From: Propionibacterium sp. | GTDB taxonomy: Bacteria; Actinomycetota; Actinomycetes; Propionibacteriales; Propionibacteriaceae | Assembly: GCA_022837595.1 (NCBI GenBank) | Contig: JALHFX010000040.1 | Span: 1 to 38,400 of the forward strand | Direction: 5' to 3' | DNA length: 38,400 nucleotides | Shown here: in pieces, positions 1-8,019 of the stretch | Layout: each line of letters starts with the position of its first letter | Position numbering within the stretch: the stretch's first letter is position 1 | Notes under the pieces: generated by a model | Told to the model about the DNA's origin: nothing | The model's input: the letters and a program-made list of their open reading frames with translations, nothing else | Database searches by the model: none | Program-made: the position numbers and the translations under genes

Positions 1-1
1 G

Positions 2-136
2 GACAGCCGCGAGCACTTTGAGATGCGTACCCACAAGCGGCTCATCGACATCCTCGACCCGACCCCCAAGACGGTGGATTCGCTGATGCGTCTCGACCTA
101 CCGGCTGGTGTCGACATCGAGATCAAGCTTCCGTGA
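2..136 (+). CDS. rpsJ: 30S ribosomal protein S10, 3' end (partial)
   Basis: Only the last 44 codons are present; the gene enters from the left edge. The reading frame gives a segment containing FEMRTHKRLIDI and ending VDIEIKLP, which is the characteristic C-terminal end of S10. S10 is a small-subunit head protein and also binds NusB in antitermination complexes (family knowledge). It heads the S10 operon, so the promoter and any leader lie outside the window. Its stop codon at 134-136 is 11 bases before the rplC start, and the bases around the stop also provide the rplC ribosome binding site. Confidence 0.95.
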   Translation, partial: DSREHFEMRTHKRLIDILDPTPKTVDSLMRLDLPAGVDIEIKLP

Positions 137-147
137 GGTCGATTGAT

Positions 148-807
148 ATGACTAGTGAACGCAAAGTGAAGGGTCTGGCAGGCGTCAAGCTCGGCATGAC
201 CCAGCTATGGGACGAGAACAATCGCGTCGTTCCGGTGACTGTTATTCAGGCAGGCCCCTGCGTGGTTACCCAGGTCCGCACCCCCGAGATCGACGGCTAC
301 TCCGCTGTCCAACTCGGGTTCGGTGCTGTTCGGGCCAAGTCCGTGACCAAGCCGGAGGCCGGCCAATTCGAGAAGGCGGGCGTCACTCCCCGCAAGCATC
401 TGGTCGAGCTGCGCACCAGCGATGCCACTGAATACACCGTCGGCCAGGAGATCAACGCCGATGTCTTTTCAGACGGCGACCTTGTCGACGTGACTGGCAT
501 CACCAAGGGCAAGGGCACCGCGGGCGTCATGAAGCGCCATGGCTTCCGGGGCCTGCGCGCCAGCCACGGTGTGCACCGCAAGCACCGTTCGCCCGGTTCT
601 ATCGGCGGATGCGCGACCCCGGGCAAGGTCTTCAAGGGCCTCCGCATGGCTGGTCGCATGGGTGCCGCGAAAGCCACCGTCCAGAATCTGAAGGTGCAAG
701 CCGTCGACCCCGAGAAGGGTCTGCTGCTGGTCACCGGTGCTGTCCCGGGTAACAAGGGTTCCCTCGTGGTCGTCCGCACCGCAGCCAAGAAGGGTGATGT
801 CAAGTGA
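148..807 (+). CDS. rplC: 50S ribosomal protein L3
   Basis: L3 is an early-assembly protein that binds 23S rRNA near the peptidyl transferase centre. The frame gives 219 residues, normal for L3, beginning MTSERKVKGLAGVKLGMTQ. The conserved extended loop (KRHGFRGLRASHG, then RSPGSIGGCATPGKVFKGL and RMAGRMG) lies at about residues 126-175. A GTG at 133 in the same frame would overlap rpsJ. I chose ATG 148 because GAGGT at 135-139 is correctly spaced from it and family N-termini begin there. It overlaps rplD by 4 bases (GTGA), suggesting translational coupling. Confidence 0.97.
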   Translation: MTSERKVKGLAGVKLGMTQLWDENNRVVPVTVIQAGPCVVTQVRTPEIDGYSAVQLGFGAVRAKSVTKPEAGQFEKAGVTPRKHLVELRTSDATEYTVGQEINADVFSDGDLVDVTGITKGKGTAGVMKRHGFRGLRASHGVHRKHRSPGSIGGCATPGKVFKGLRMAGRMGAAKATVQNLKVQAVDPEKGLLLVTGAVPGNKGSLVVVRTAAKKGDVK

Positions 808-1502
808 GCGAGACGTTGAAGGTTGACGTCCTCGGCGTCGACGGGAAGAAGGCCGGTTCGGCCGAGCTACCCGCCGCGTTGTTCGATGTGACGACGAATG
901 TGCCGCTGATACATCAGGTGGTGGTTGCCCAGCAGGCCACTGCCCGCCAGGGCACCCACGCGACGAAGACTCGTGGTGAGGTCTCCGGCGGTGGCGCCAA
1001 GCCGTGGCGTCAGAAGGGCACCGGACGTGCTCGTCACGGTTCACGCCGCGCTCCGCAGTGGACCGGTGGCGGTACCGTGCATGGCCCGCAGCCCCGTAGC
1101 TACGCCCAGCGGACCCCGAAGAAGATGATTCAGGCCGCCTTACGGGGTGCGCTGAGTGATCGCGCTCGCGAAGGCCTGATCTTCGTGGTCGACCAATTCG
1201 GCATCGATGAGACCCCTTCGACCAAGCAGGCCGTGGCGCGGCTCGCGGCAGTGGGCGATTTCACCCGTTTCCTGGTGGTGCTCGATCGAAGCGACCAGGT
1301 CAGCTGGTTGTCGCTGCGTAATCTGCCAGACGTGCATGTGTTGGCCGTGGATCAGCTGAATGCCTACGACGTGGTCCTTTCGGATGCTGTGGTCTTCACC
1401 ACCGCGGCTTTGGAGGCGTTCATCACCGGCCCCGCCAAGGGCAAATCGGTCAAGGCTGTGGCCACCGAGTCGGAGGCTGCGGCGCAGGAGGATGAGAAGT
1501 GA
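804..1502 (+). CDS. rplD: 50S ribosomal protein L4
   Basis: L4 binds domain I of 23S rRNA and lines the peptide exit tunnel; in some bacteria it also represses the S10 operon. The product is 232 residues and contains the tunnel-loop signature GGGAKPWRQKGTGRARHG followed by SRRAPQWTGGGTVHGPQ at about residues 62-98. The start is GTG at 804, overlapping the rplC stop by 4 bases. The last 20 residues or so form an acidic, Ala-rich tail (ATESEAAAQEDEK) of a kind common in actinobacterial ribosomal proteins. The stop overlaps the rplW start by 4 bases. Confidence 0.97.
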   Translation: MSETLKVDVLGVDGKKAGSAELPAALFDVTTNVPLIHQVVVAQQATARQGTHATKTRGEVSGGGAKPWRQKGTGRARHGSRRAPQWTGGGTVHGPQPRSYAQRTPKKMIQAALRGALSDRAREGLIFVVDQFGIDETPSTKQAVARLAAVGDFTRFLVVLDRSDQVSWLSLRNLPDVHVLAVDQLNAYDVVLSDAVVFTTAALEAFITGPAKGKSVKAVATESEAAAQEDEK

Positions 1503-1807
1503 GCCACGTGAAGATCACTGACCCGCGAGACATTTTGCTTTCGCCGGTCGTTTCCGAGAAGAGCTACAGCCTTATCGACGAGAACAAGTACACCTTCCTC
1601 GTCGACCCCCGCGCCAACAAGACCCAGATCAAGATCGCCGTTGAACAAGTCTTCGGCGTCAAAGTCGTCTCGGTCAACACGATCAACCGGCAGGGCAAGA
1701 CGCGCCGCACCCGCTTCGGGCTCGGCCGCCGCCCCAACACCAAGCGCGCGATCATTGCGGTGGCGCCCGGTGACCGGATCGATATCTTCCAGGGCCCGAC
1801 GGCCTGA
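1499..1807 (+). CDS. rplW: 50S ribosomal protein L23
   Basis: L23 sits at the exit of the peptide tunnel and is the docking site for trigger factor and SRP. The 102-residue product has the family N-terminus (DPRDILLSPVVSEKSY), the central NKTQIKIAVEQVFGVKVVSVNT, and the basic loop GKTRRTRFGLGRRPNTKRAI. It starts with GTG at 1499, overlapping rplD by 4 bases. Length and motifs are ordinary and the assignment is secure. Confidence 0.97.
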   Translation: MSHVKITDPRDILLSPVVSEKSYSLIDENKYTFLVDPRANKTQIKIAVEQVFGVKVVSVNTINRQGKTRRTRFGLGRRPNTKRAIIAVAPGDRIDIFQGPTA

Positions 1808-1830
1808 CGACAACAAGGACGACGAGACAG

Positions 1831-2667
1831 ATGGCAATTCGCAAGTACAAGCCGACGACTCCCGGTCGCCGTGGTGCGAGCGTCTCCGACTTCGCCGAAG
1901 TCACCCGCTCGACTCCGGAGAAGTCGCTGGTGGCCCCGAAGACGAAGACCGGCGGACGCAACAATCAAGGTCGCATCACGACTCGCCATATCGGTGGTGG
2001 TCACAAGCAGGCCTACCGCCTGATCGATTTCAAGCGTTACGACAAGGACGGTGTACCGGCCAAGGTCGCTCATATCGAGTACGACCCGAACCGCACCGCC
2101 CGTATCGCACTACTGCACTACGCGGACGGCGAGAAGCGCTACATCATCGCCCCCGCAGGCCTCTCCCAGGGCGCCACGGTGGTGGCTGGTGTCGGCTCGG
2201 ACATCAAGCCCGGCAATAACCTGCCGCTGCGCAATATTCCGGTCGGCACCACGGTGCATGCCGTGGAACTGCGTCCCGGTGGCGGCGCCAAGATGGGACG
2301 CTCGGCCGGTGTCGCTATTCAGCTGGTCGCCCGTGAAGGCAAATACGCCACTTTGAGGATGCCTTCAGGCGAGACGCGCATGGTCGACGTTCGCTGCCGC
2401 GCCACCATCGGTGCGGTGAGCAACGCCGAGCAATCCAATATCCACTGGGGTAAGGCCGGTCGCATGCGCTGGAAGGGCGTGCGCCCGTCGGTCCGCGGTG
2501 TCGTGATGAACCCACACGATCATCCGCACGGCGGTGGCGAAGGCCGTACCTCGGGCGGTCGTCATCCGGTGTCACCGTGGGGTAAGCCCGAGGGACGCAC
2601 CCGCAGCCGGAAGAAGGCCAGCGATAAAATGATCATCCGTCGCCGTAAGACCGGCAAGAAGCGCTGA
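1831..2667 (+). CDS. rplB: 50S ribosomal protein L2
   Basis: L2 is a primary 23S rRNA binding protein at the subunit interface, needed for subunit association and peptidyl transferase activity. The 278-residue protein has the OB-fold and SH3-like RNA-binding regions. Its C-terminal signature includes HPHGGGEG at about residues 231-238, then SPWGKPEGRTRSRKK and IRRRKTGKK. The gene follows rplW after a 23-base gap containing AAGGACGACGAGA as a weak ribosome binding site. Confidence 0.98.
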   Translation: MAIRKYKPTTPGRRGASVSDFAEVTRSTPEKSLVAPKTKTGGRNNQGRITTRHIGGGHKQAYRLIDFKRYDKDGVPAKVAHIEYDPNRTARIALLHYADGEKRYIIAPAGLSQGATVVAGVGSDIKPGNNLPLRNIPVGTTVHAVELRPGGGAKMGRSAGVAIQLVAREGKYATLRMPSGETRMVDVRCRATIGAVSNAEQSNIHWGKAGRMRWKGVRPSVRGVVMNPHDHPHGGGEGRTSGGRHPVSPWGKPEGRTRSRKKASDKMIIRRRKTGKKR

Positions 2668-2683
2668 CAGGGAGTTTAGGTAA

Positions 2684-2965
2684 ATGCCACGCAGCCTTAA
2701 AAAGGGCCCCTTCGTCGACGAGCACCTGGCCAAGAAGGTCGATGCCCAGAACGAAAAGGGCACGAAGAACATCATTAAGACTTGGTCACGGCGTTCGATG
2801 ATCGTGCCCGACATGCTCGGTCACACTATCGCCGTACACGATGGTCGCAAGCATGTCCCGGTGTTCATCACCGAGGCAATGATCGGTCACAAGCTCGGAG
2901 AGTTCGCTCCCACGCGCACCTTCCGCGGCCATGTGAAGGACGACAAGAAGAGCCGTCGGCGCTGA
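2684..2965 (+). CDS. rpsS: 30S ribosomal protein S19
   Basis: S19 forms a complex with S13 at the head of the small subunit and contacts tRNA. The 93-residue product begins MPRSLKKGPFVDEHL and contains the family block IVPDMLGHTIAVHDGRKHVPV and the end LGEFAPTRTFRGHVKDDKKSRRR. The 16-base gap after rplB contains GGGAGTTTAGGT, giving a plausible binding site. All landmarks fit S19. Confidence 0.98.
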   Translation: MPRSLKKGPFVDEHLAKKVDAQNEKGTKNIIKTWSRRSMIVPDMLGHTIAVHDGRKHVPVFITEAMIGHKLGEFAPTRTFRGHVKDDKKSRRR

Positions 2966-2994
2966 TGCCTGGCAGACAAGGAACTGATTCGACA

Positions 2995-3414
2995 ATGAGC
3001 ACCAACAACGAGCGACCCAGCCGTCGCCTTGCCTTGCTCGGCGATCGGCCCGGCTCGTATGCGATCGCGCGTCACGTGCGGATGAGCCCGATGAAGGTTC
3101 GCCGGATGGTCGACCTGGTACGTGGTATGGACCTCAACGAGGCCCTTAGCACGCTGCGGTTCGCGCCGCAGGCCGCCAGCGAGCCGGTTTATAAGGTGGT
3201 CGCGTCCGCGGCCGCTAACGCCGAGAACACCGAGTCGCTGCGAGCCGATGACCTGTTTATCTCGCAGGCATTCGTGGACGAGGGTGTGACCATGCGGCGC
3301 ATCCGCCCACGCGCCAAGGGATCGGCCAGCCGCATCAACAAGCGCGCGAGCCACATCACCGTGGTCGTCGAGCCCAAGGCCGCCAAGGCCGATAACACCA
3401 AGAAGGAGGCCTGA
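2995..3414 (+). CDS. rplV: 50S ribosomal protein L22
   Basis: L22 reaches from the surface into the exit tunnel, where its beta hairpin forms part of the constriction. From ATG 2995 the product is 139 residues. The core begins at AIARHVRMSPMKVRRMVDLVRG and the C-terminal hairpin region is RRIRPRAKGSASRINKR. The open frame extends upstream to 2782, but that stretch overlaps rpsS and has no family similarity, so I start at the ATG just after rpsS. About 20 extra N-terminal residues precede the usual core, as in several actinobacteria. Two bases separate it from rpsC. Confidence 0.96.
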   Translation: MSTNNERPSRRLALLGDRPGSYAIARHVRMSPMKVRRMVDLVRGMDLNEALSTLRFAPQAASEPVYKVVASAAANAENTESLRADDLFISQAFVDEGVTMRRIRPRAKGSASRINKRASHITVVVEPKAAKADNTKKEA

Positions 3415-3416
3415 GC

Positions 3417-4256
3417 ATGGGACAGAAGATCAACCCGATCGGCTTCCGCCTGGGTGTGACTACCGACCACACCGCACGCTGGTACGCCGACAAGCAGTAC
3501 GCCGAGTTCGTCGGCGAGGACGACAAGATTCGCAAGTATCTGACGAGCAATCTTGAGCGCGCCGGCATCAGCAAGATCGAAATCGAGCGCCGTTCCGAGC
3601 GCGTCACCATCTACCTGCATGCCGCTCGTCCGGGCATCGTCATCGGACGCAACGGTGCGGAGGCAGAGCGGGTACGCGGAGCCTTGGAGAAGCTGACCGG
3701 CAAGCAGGTTCAGCTGAACATCCTCGAGGTTCGCAACCCCGAGACGGACGCGCAGTTGGTGGCACAGGGCATCGCCGAGCAGCTCGGCGCCCGCGTCGCC
3801 TTCCGTCGCGCAATGCGCAAGGCACAGCAGACCGCTATGCGCGCCGGCGCCCAGGGCATTCGCGTGAAGTGCTCGGGTCGTCTGGGTGGGGCCGAAATGA
3901 GCCGCTCGGAGGGTTACCGCGACGGCCGCGTCCCGCTGCACACCTTGCGGGCCGATATCGATTACGGCTTCTACGAAGCCAAGACCACCTTCGGCCGGAT
4001 CGGCGTGAAGGTCTGGATCTACAAGGGCGATGTCATCGGCACCCGCGCCGAGCGGGCCGCTCAGAAGGCTGCCCGGCAGGCCGCACCCTCGCGCGGCCAG
4101 CGCTCGAGCCGTCGTCCTGGACGCGGTGAGGGCCGTGGCGAGCGGGGTGGACGCCGTAACCGGGCCGAGGAAGCTCGTAGCCAGGCCCCCGCAGCGCCCG
4201 CCGCTGTTGACCAGGGCGCCGCCAGCGCCCCCGCTACCGAGAATGCAGGAGCCTGA
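3417..4256 (+). CDS. rpsC: 30S ribosomal protein S3 with long C-terminal tail
   Basis: S3 lies at the mRNA entry site and takes part in the ribosomal helicase activity. The 279-residue protein begins MGQKINPIGFRLG. It carries a KH RNA-binding domain (GIVIGRNGAEAERVR, about residues 71-85) and the C-terminal S3 domain (GRLGGAEMSRSEGYRDGRV, FGRIGVKVWIYKG). From about residue 215 it continues into a basic, then Ala/Pro-rich, low-complexity tail of about 60 residues, longer than the E. coli protein but usual for actinobacteria. The AAGGAGGCC before the ATG is a strong binding site. It ends 2 bases before rplP. Confidence 0.98.
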   Translation: MGQKINPIGFRLGVTTDHTARWYADKQYAEFVGEDDKIRKYLTSNLERAGISKIEIERRSERVTIYLHAARPGIVIGRNGAEAERVRGALEKLTGKQVQLNILEVRNPETDAQLVAQGIAEQLGARVAFRRAMRKAQQTAMRAGAQGIRVKCSGRLGGAEMSRSEGYRDGRVPLHTLRADIDYGFYEAKTTFGRIGVKVWIYKGDVIGTRAERAAQKAARQAAPSRGQRSSRRPGRGEGRGERGGRRNRAEEARSQAPAAPAAVDQGAASAPATENAGA

Positions 4257-4258
4257 GC

Positions 4259-4675
4259 ATGCTGATTCCTCGTAGAGTGAAGCACCGAAAGCAGCACCGT
4301 CCGCACCGCGATGGGCTCGCCAAGGGTGGTACCCAACTGGCCTTCGGTGATTTCGGTGTCCAGGCGCTGGAGTCGTCCTATCTGACCAACCGTCAGATCG
4401 AGGCGGCTCGTATCGCGATGACCCGTCATATCAAGCGTGGTGGCAAGGTCTGGATCAACGTCTACCCGGACCGTCCGCTCACCAAGCACCCCGCCGAGTC
4501 CCGGATGGGTTCTGGTAAGGGCTCCCCGGAGTTCTGGGTGGCCAACATCAAGCCCGGACGCGTCTTGTTTGAGCTGTCCGGTGTCACCGAGGAAGTGGCT
4601 CGCGAAGCCATGCGCCTCGCCATTCATAAGCTGCCTTTCAAGGCCCGCTTCATCAAGCGCGAAGAGGTGAACTGA
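4259..4675 (+). CDS. rplP: 50S ribosomal protein L16
   Basis: L16 organises the A-site region of the large subunit and contacts tRNA. The 138-residue product begins MLIPRRVKHRKQHRPHRDG and contains RMGSGKGSPEFWVANIKPGR, the loop that approaches the peptidyl transferase centre. The Arg in that loop (R of SRMGSGKG) matches the position hydroxylated in some bacteria; no hydroxylase gene is seen here. Binding site AGGAG lies just upstream, inside the end of rpsC. Confidence 0.98.
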   Translation: MLIPRRVKHRKQHRPHRDGLAKGGTQLAFGDFGVQALESSYLTNRQIEAARIAMTRHIKRGGKVWINVYPDRPLTKHPAESRMGSGKGSPEFWVANIKPGRVLFELSGVTEEVAREAMRLAIHKLPFKARFIKREEVN

Positions 4676-4677
4676 CC

Positions 4678-4923
4678 ATGGCTGACGCCAAGGCATTGAA
4701 CGCGGCCGATCTGCGAGGTCTGCCCGGTAAAGAACTTGAGGATCAGGTTGTGGCGTTGAAGGAAGAGCTGTTCAATCTGCGCTTCCAGTCGGCGACCGGA
4801 CAGCTTGCCTCGACCGCCCGGCTGCGCGAGGTCCGCAAAGACATCGCACGCATCTACACGGTGCTGCAGGAGCGCAGCCTCGGCATTATCGAAGACCCTG
4901 ATCAGAAGGCTGACGAAGAATGA
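4678..4923 (+). CDS. rpmC: 50S ribosomal protein L29
   Basis: L29 is a small helical protein next to L23 at the tunnel exit. The 81-residue product has the typical helical hairpin (LPGKELEDQVVALKEELFNL, then RLREVRKDIARIYTVLQER). About 12 extra acidic residues follow the usual end. It begins 2 bases after rplP and its stop overlaps the rpsQ start by 4 bases (ATGA). Confidence 0.96.
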   Translation: MADAKALNAADLRGLPGKELEDQVVALKEELFNLRFQSATGQLASTARLREVRKDIARIYTVLQERSLGIIEDPDQKADEE

Positions 4924-5195
4924 GCGATACCAACACCGCACCCCGGCGGGCCGGGCGGAAGGTCCGGGAGGGCCTCGTCGTGTCCGACAAGATGGATAAG
5001 ACCATCGTCGTCGCGGTTGCTGATCGTGTGAAGCACCCGCTCTACGGCAAGGTTCTGAGCCAGACGACCCGGCTGAAGGCACACGATGAGCTGAATGAAG
5101 CAGGCGTGGGCGACCGCGTTCGCGTGATGGAGACTCGTCCGCTGTCTGCCACCAAGCGCTGGCGGTTGGTCGAGATCATCGAGAAGGCTCGCTAG
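4920..5195 (+). CDS. rpsQ: 30S ribosomal protein S17
   Basis: S17 is an early 16S rRNA binding protein with an OB fold. The 91-residue product contains REGLVVSDKMDKTIVVAV, KHPLYGKV and GDRVRVMETRPLSATKRWRL, which are the S17 signatures. It starts with an ATG overlapping the rpmC stop. It is the last gene of the S10-type run; a 151-base gap follows before rplN. No clear terminator or promoter could be recognised in that gap, only a short CCTGG/CCAGG inverted repeat near 5272-5287. Confidence 0.97.
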   Translation: MSDTNTAPRRAGRKVREGLVVSDKMDKTIVVAVADRVKHPLYGKVLSQTTRLKAHDELNEAGVGDRVRVMETRPLSATKRWRLVEIIEKAR

Positions 5196-5346
5196 TCTCG
5201 CCTCTCGTGGGCCTCCGAATCTGTGCCGTCTCGGCATCGAGCAGGAAGACCCAAGCGGGCATCCGAAATCGTCCTGGCAAAATCCAGGGCAACCAACGAG
5301 TTCCACAAGGCCCCGAAGAGGGAACCGGTGGAGCGGAGGAGAAGAA

Positions 5347-5715
5347 ATGATCCAGCAGGAGACGCGACTGCGAGTCGCCGACAACACTGGTGCCAAGGAA
5401 ATCTTGTGCATCCGTGTCCTCGGTGGTTCGAAGCGTCGCTACGCCGGTCTCGGTGACAAGATCGTCGCCACCGTGAAGGACGCCATCCCGGGTGGCAATG
5501 TGAAGAAGGGCGAACTGGTCCAGGCCGTGATCGTCCGTACCGCCAAGGAACACCGTCGCGCCGACGGTTCGTATATCAAATTCGACGAGAATGCTGCCGT
5601 GCTCCTGAAGAACGACGGCGAGCCGCGCGGCTCCCGGATCTTCGGACCGGTCGCTCGCGAGCTGCGTGACAAGAAGTTCATGCGCATCGTTTCATTGGCG
5701 CCGGAGGTGATCTGA
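5347..5715 (+). CDS. rplN: 50S ribosomal protein L14
   Basis: L14 lies at the subunit interface and contacts 16S rRNA helix 14. The 122-residue product begins MIQQETRLRVADNTGAKE and has the conserved KEILCIRVLGGS, VRTAKEHRRADGSYIKFDENAAV and GSRIFGPVARELR blocks. GCGGAGGAG at 5335-5343 is an excellent ribosome binding site. This is the first gene of the spc-type cluster. Confidence 0.98.
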   Translation: MIQQETRLRVADNTGAKEILCIRVLGGSKRRYAGLGDKIVATVKDAIPGGNVKKGELVQAVIVRTAKEHRRADGSYIKFDENAAVLLKNDGEPRGSRIFGPVARELRDKKFMRIVSLAPEVI

Positions 5716-6084
5716 GTGAAGCTCAAGAAGGGCGATCGCGTGAAGGTCATCGCGGGTAAAGACAAGGGTGTGGTCGGCGAGGTCATCGCTGTCTACCGCG
5801 AGGATGATCGCGTCCTGGTGCAGGGCGTGAACATCATGAAGCGCCACGTGCGGGATCAGGCCGATCCGGCGACCGGGCGCACCACGAAGGGCGGCATCAT
5901 CTCCTCCGAGGCACCGATCCATGTGTCCAACGTGCAGTTGGTGACAAGGGATGCCGATGGCAAGGAAGTTTTGACCCGCGTCGGTTCGAAGCGCATTGAG
6001 GTCACCAAGACCCGTTCCGATGGCTCGGAATACAGCGGTACCCGCGGTGTCCGCATCGCTCGTAAGACCGGGAAGGAGATCTGA
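5716..6084 (+). CDS. rplX: 50S ribosomal protein L24
   Basis: L24 initiates large-subunit assembly by binding the 5' end of 23S rRNA. The 122-residue product begins with a KOW motif (KKGDRVKVIAGKDKGVVGEV) and includes GVNIMKRHVRDQADPATGRT. It starts with a GTG directly after the rplN stop; the end of rplN supplies the GGAGGTGA binding site at 5703-5710. The stop overlaps the rplE start (TGATG). Length is slightly above the 103-110 residues of many homologues because of a basic C-terminus. Confidence 0.97.
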   Translation: MKLKKGDRVKVIAGKDKGVVGEVIAVYREDDRVLVQGVNIMKRHVRDQADPATGRTTKGGIISSEAPIHVSNVQLVTRDADGKEVLTRVGSKRIEVTKTRSDGSEYSGTRGVRIARKTGKEI

Positions 6085-6767
6085 TGGCTCGCAAGTCTGA
6101 CCCAGTGGCGAAGCCGGCTGCGGTGGCGCGTGCTTCGGCATCGACCACCCCGCGGTTGAAGAAGCGCTACAAAGAAGAGATCGTTCCGGCGCTGCAGAAG
6201 CAGTTCGAGTACGCCAACGTCATGCAGATCCCCGGTCTGACCAAGATCGTGGTGAACATGGGCGTTGGGGACGCTGCTCATGATTCGAAGGTTCTGGATG
6301 GTGCGATCCGCGACATTACCGCGATCACCGGCCAGAAACCGCAGGTGACCAAGGCTCGCAAATCGATCGCGCAGTTCAAACTGCGTGAGGGACAAGCGAT
6401 TGGCTGCCACGTGACCCTACGCGGCGATCGCATGTGGGAGTTCGCCGACCGGCTACTGACCACTGCACTGCCACGGATTCGCGACTTCCGCGGCTTGAAC
6501 GGCAATCAGTTCGACGGTCGCGGCAACTACACCTTCGGCCTGAACGAACAGGTCATGTTCCACGAGGTTGATCAAGACAAGATCGATCGCCTGCGGGGCA
6601 TGGATATCACCTTCGTCACCACGGCTACCAACGATCAGGAGGGTCGCGCACTGCTGAAGGCGCTCGGCTTCCCGTTCAAGGCAGTGGACGATGCGAGGGT
6701 GCAGCGTGGCGTGAAGGTCCACTACAAGTCGAAGTCGGCTGCCAAGGCCGCAATGAAGAGGAAGTGA
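6084..6767 (+). CDS. rplE: 50S ribosomal protein L5
   Basis: L5 binds 5S rRNA and forms the bridge to the small-subunit head. The 227-residue product has the family features RLKKRYKEEIVPALQKQF, VVNMGVGDA, QKPQVTKARKSIAQFKLREG and the GLNEQVMFHEVDQDKIDRLRG loop. An N-terminal extension of about 20 residues and a Lys/Ala-rich C-terminus make it longer than the usual 180-190, as in other Propionibacteriaceae-like sequences (inference). It overlaps rplX by one base and is 7 bases ahead of rpsN. Confidence 0.97.
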   Translation: MARKSDPVAKPAAVARASASTTPRLKKRYKEEIVPALQKQFEYANVMQIPGLTKIVVNMGVGDAAHDSKVLDGAIRDITAITGQKPQVTKARKSIAQFKLREGQAIGCHVTLRGDRMWEFADRLLTTALPRIRDFRGLNGNQFDGRGNYTFGLNEQVMFHEVDQDKIDRLRGMDITFVTTATNDQEGRALLKALGFPFKAVDDARVQRGVKVHYKSKSAAKAAMKRK

Positions 6768-6774
6768 GGCTGAG

Positions 6775-6960
6775 ATGGCCAAGACTGCGCTGAGGGTCAA
6801 GCAGGCCCGCAAGCCCAAGTTCAAGGTGCGTGCCTACACTCGGTGCCAGCGCTGCGGACGCCCGAAGTCGGTTTACCGTGCTTTTGGTCTTTGCCGCATC
6901 TGCCTGCGTGAGCTCGCCCATGCCGGCGCGCTGCCGGGTGTGACGAAGTCTTCCTGGTGA
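6775..6960 (+). CDS. rpsN: 30S ribosomal protein S14, zinc-binding type
   Basis: This is the 61-residue, four-cysteine form of S14. The cysteines C24, C27, C40 and C43 form two CxxC pairs (RCQRCGRP and LCRICLREL) that bind one zinc ion. The protein belongs to the head of the 30S subunit. Many actinobacteria also carry a longer, cysteine-free S14 elsewhere that replaces this one under zinc limitation; none is seen in this window. The position between rplE and rpsH is canonical. Confidence 0.98.
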   Translation: MAKTALRVKQARKPKFKVRAYTRCQRCGRPKSVYRAFGLCRICLRELAHAGALPGVTKSSW

Positions 6961-6984
6961 GCTCCTCACCGATCCAATCCTGAC

Positions 6985-7014
6985 GCGGCAGGTCCCCCGA
7001 GATGGGGAAACCGC
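6985..7014 (+). other. Small two-part hairpin in the rpsN-rpsH spacer
   Basis: The 77-base spacer between rpsN and rpsH contains TCCCC (6993-6997) able to pair with GGGGA (7004-7008), enclosed by GCGG (6985-6988) and CCGC (7011-7014) with an unpaired side. No U-tract follows, so it is unlikely to be a terminator. It could be an RNA-processing or protein-binding element just ahead of rpsH, but the pairing is short and no known S8 site was recognised. Confidence 0.3.
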
Positions 7015-7037
7015 TGCGAGAAAGAGGCTTATAAGCC

Positions 7038-7445
7038 ATGACGATGACTGACCCGATCGCAGACATGCTCACGCGTCTGCGCAACGCGAATCAGGCCTAC
7101 CATGATTCGACGACGATGCCCCACTCGAAGATCAAGGCTGGTATCGCCGAGATCCTCAAACAGGAGGGCTACATCGAGTCCTTCAAGGTGACCGAGCCGG
7201 GCGAGGGGATGCCCGGCAAAACGCTGACCGTCACTCTGAAGTACGGCGAGGATCGCACTCGCTCTTTGGCGGGACTACGCCGAATCAGTAAGCCTGGTCT
7301 GCGGGTCTACGCAAAGTCGAACAACCTGCCCAAGGTTCTGGGCGGCATGGGGATCGCGATCATCTCGACCTCCCAGGGCCTCATGACCGACAAGCAGGCT
7401 CACCGGAATTCCGTTGGCGGGGAAGTCCTCGCCTACGTGTGGTGA
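7038..7445 (+). CDS. rpsH: 30S ribosomal protein S8
   Basis: S8 binds the central domain of 16S rRNA and in E. coli represses the spc operon. The 135-residue product begins MTMTDPIADMLTRLRNANQAYHD and ends with the signature block GMGIAIISTSQGLMTDKQA followed by GGEVLAYVW. AGAGG at 7023-7027 is a moderate binding site. Motifs and length are ordinary. Confidence 0.98.
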   Translation: MTMTDPIADMLTRLRNANQAYHDSTTMPHSKIKAGIAEILKQEGYIESFKVTEPGEGMPGKTLTVTLKYGEDRTRSLAGLRRISKPGLRVYAKSNNLPKVLGGMGIAIISTSQGLMTDKQAHRNSVGGEVLAYVW

Positions 7446-7474
7446 CCGGACGAGGTTGAGAAGGAGGAACTGAG

Positions 7475-8017
7475 ATGTCACGAATTGGCAAGCTCCCGAT
7501 AACCGTCCCGTCCGGTGTCGAGGTGACCATTGATGGTCGCGACGTGGAGGTCAAGGGCCCGAAGGGTACTTTGCACCGCACGATCTCCGCGCCCATCACG
7601 ATTGAGAAGAATGACGAAGGCCAGCTGGTAGTCGCTCGTCCCGACGATGAGCGTAACTCGCGCGCGCTGCACGGGTTGACCCGCACCTTGGTGAACAACA
7701 TGGTTATCGGTGTCACCGATGGCTACTCAAGGACGCTGGAGATTGTTGGCGTCGGCTATCGCGCGATCCAGAAGAGCCCGAGCCAGGTAGAGTTCACTCT
7801 CGGCTTCAGCCATCCGGTAATCGTGGATGCTCCCGAGGGCATCACTTTCGAGGTCGAGACCCCGCAGAGGCTTCAGATCCGCGGAATCGACAAGCAGGTG
7901 GTCGGTGAGGTCGCCGCGAACATCCGCAAGATCCGTCGGCCCGAGCCGTACAAGGGCAAGGGCGTGCGGTATCAGGGTGAGCATGTGCGCCGCAAGGCAG
8001 GAAAGGCTGGTAAGTGA
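7475..8017 (+). CDS. rplF: 50S ribosomal protein L6
   Basis: L6 binds 23S rRNA near the GTPase-associated centre. The 180-residue protein begins MSRIGKLPITVPSGVEV and ends with the family signature RKIRRPEPYKGKGVRYQGE. AAGGAGGAA at 7460-7468 is a strong binding site. Its stop is next to or overlaps the rplR start, depending on which rplR start is used. Confidence 0.98.
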   Translation: MSRIGKLPITVPSGVEVTIDGRDVEVKGPKGTLHRTISAPITIEKNDEGQLVVARPDDERNSRALHGLTRTLVNNMVIGVTDGYSRTLEIVGVGYRAIQKSPSQVEFTLGFSHPVIVDAPEGITFEVETPQRLQIRGIDKQVVGEVAANIRKIRRPEPYKGKGVRYQGEHVRRKAGKAGK

Positions 8018-8019
8018 TC

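Noticed and set aside
7460..7468. Separate internal promoter before rplF
   Set aside because: Only a strong ribosome binding site is present; the 29-base gap has no -35/-10 pair.
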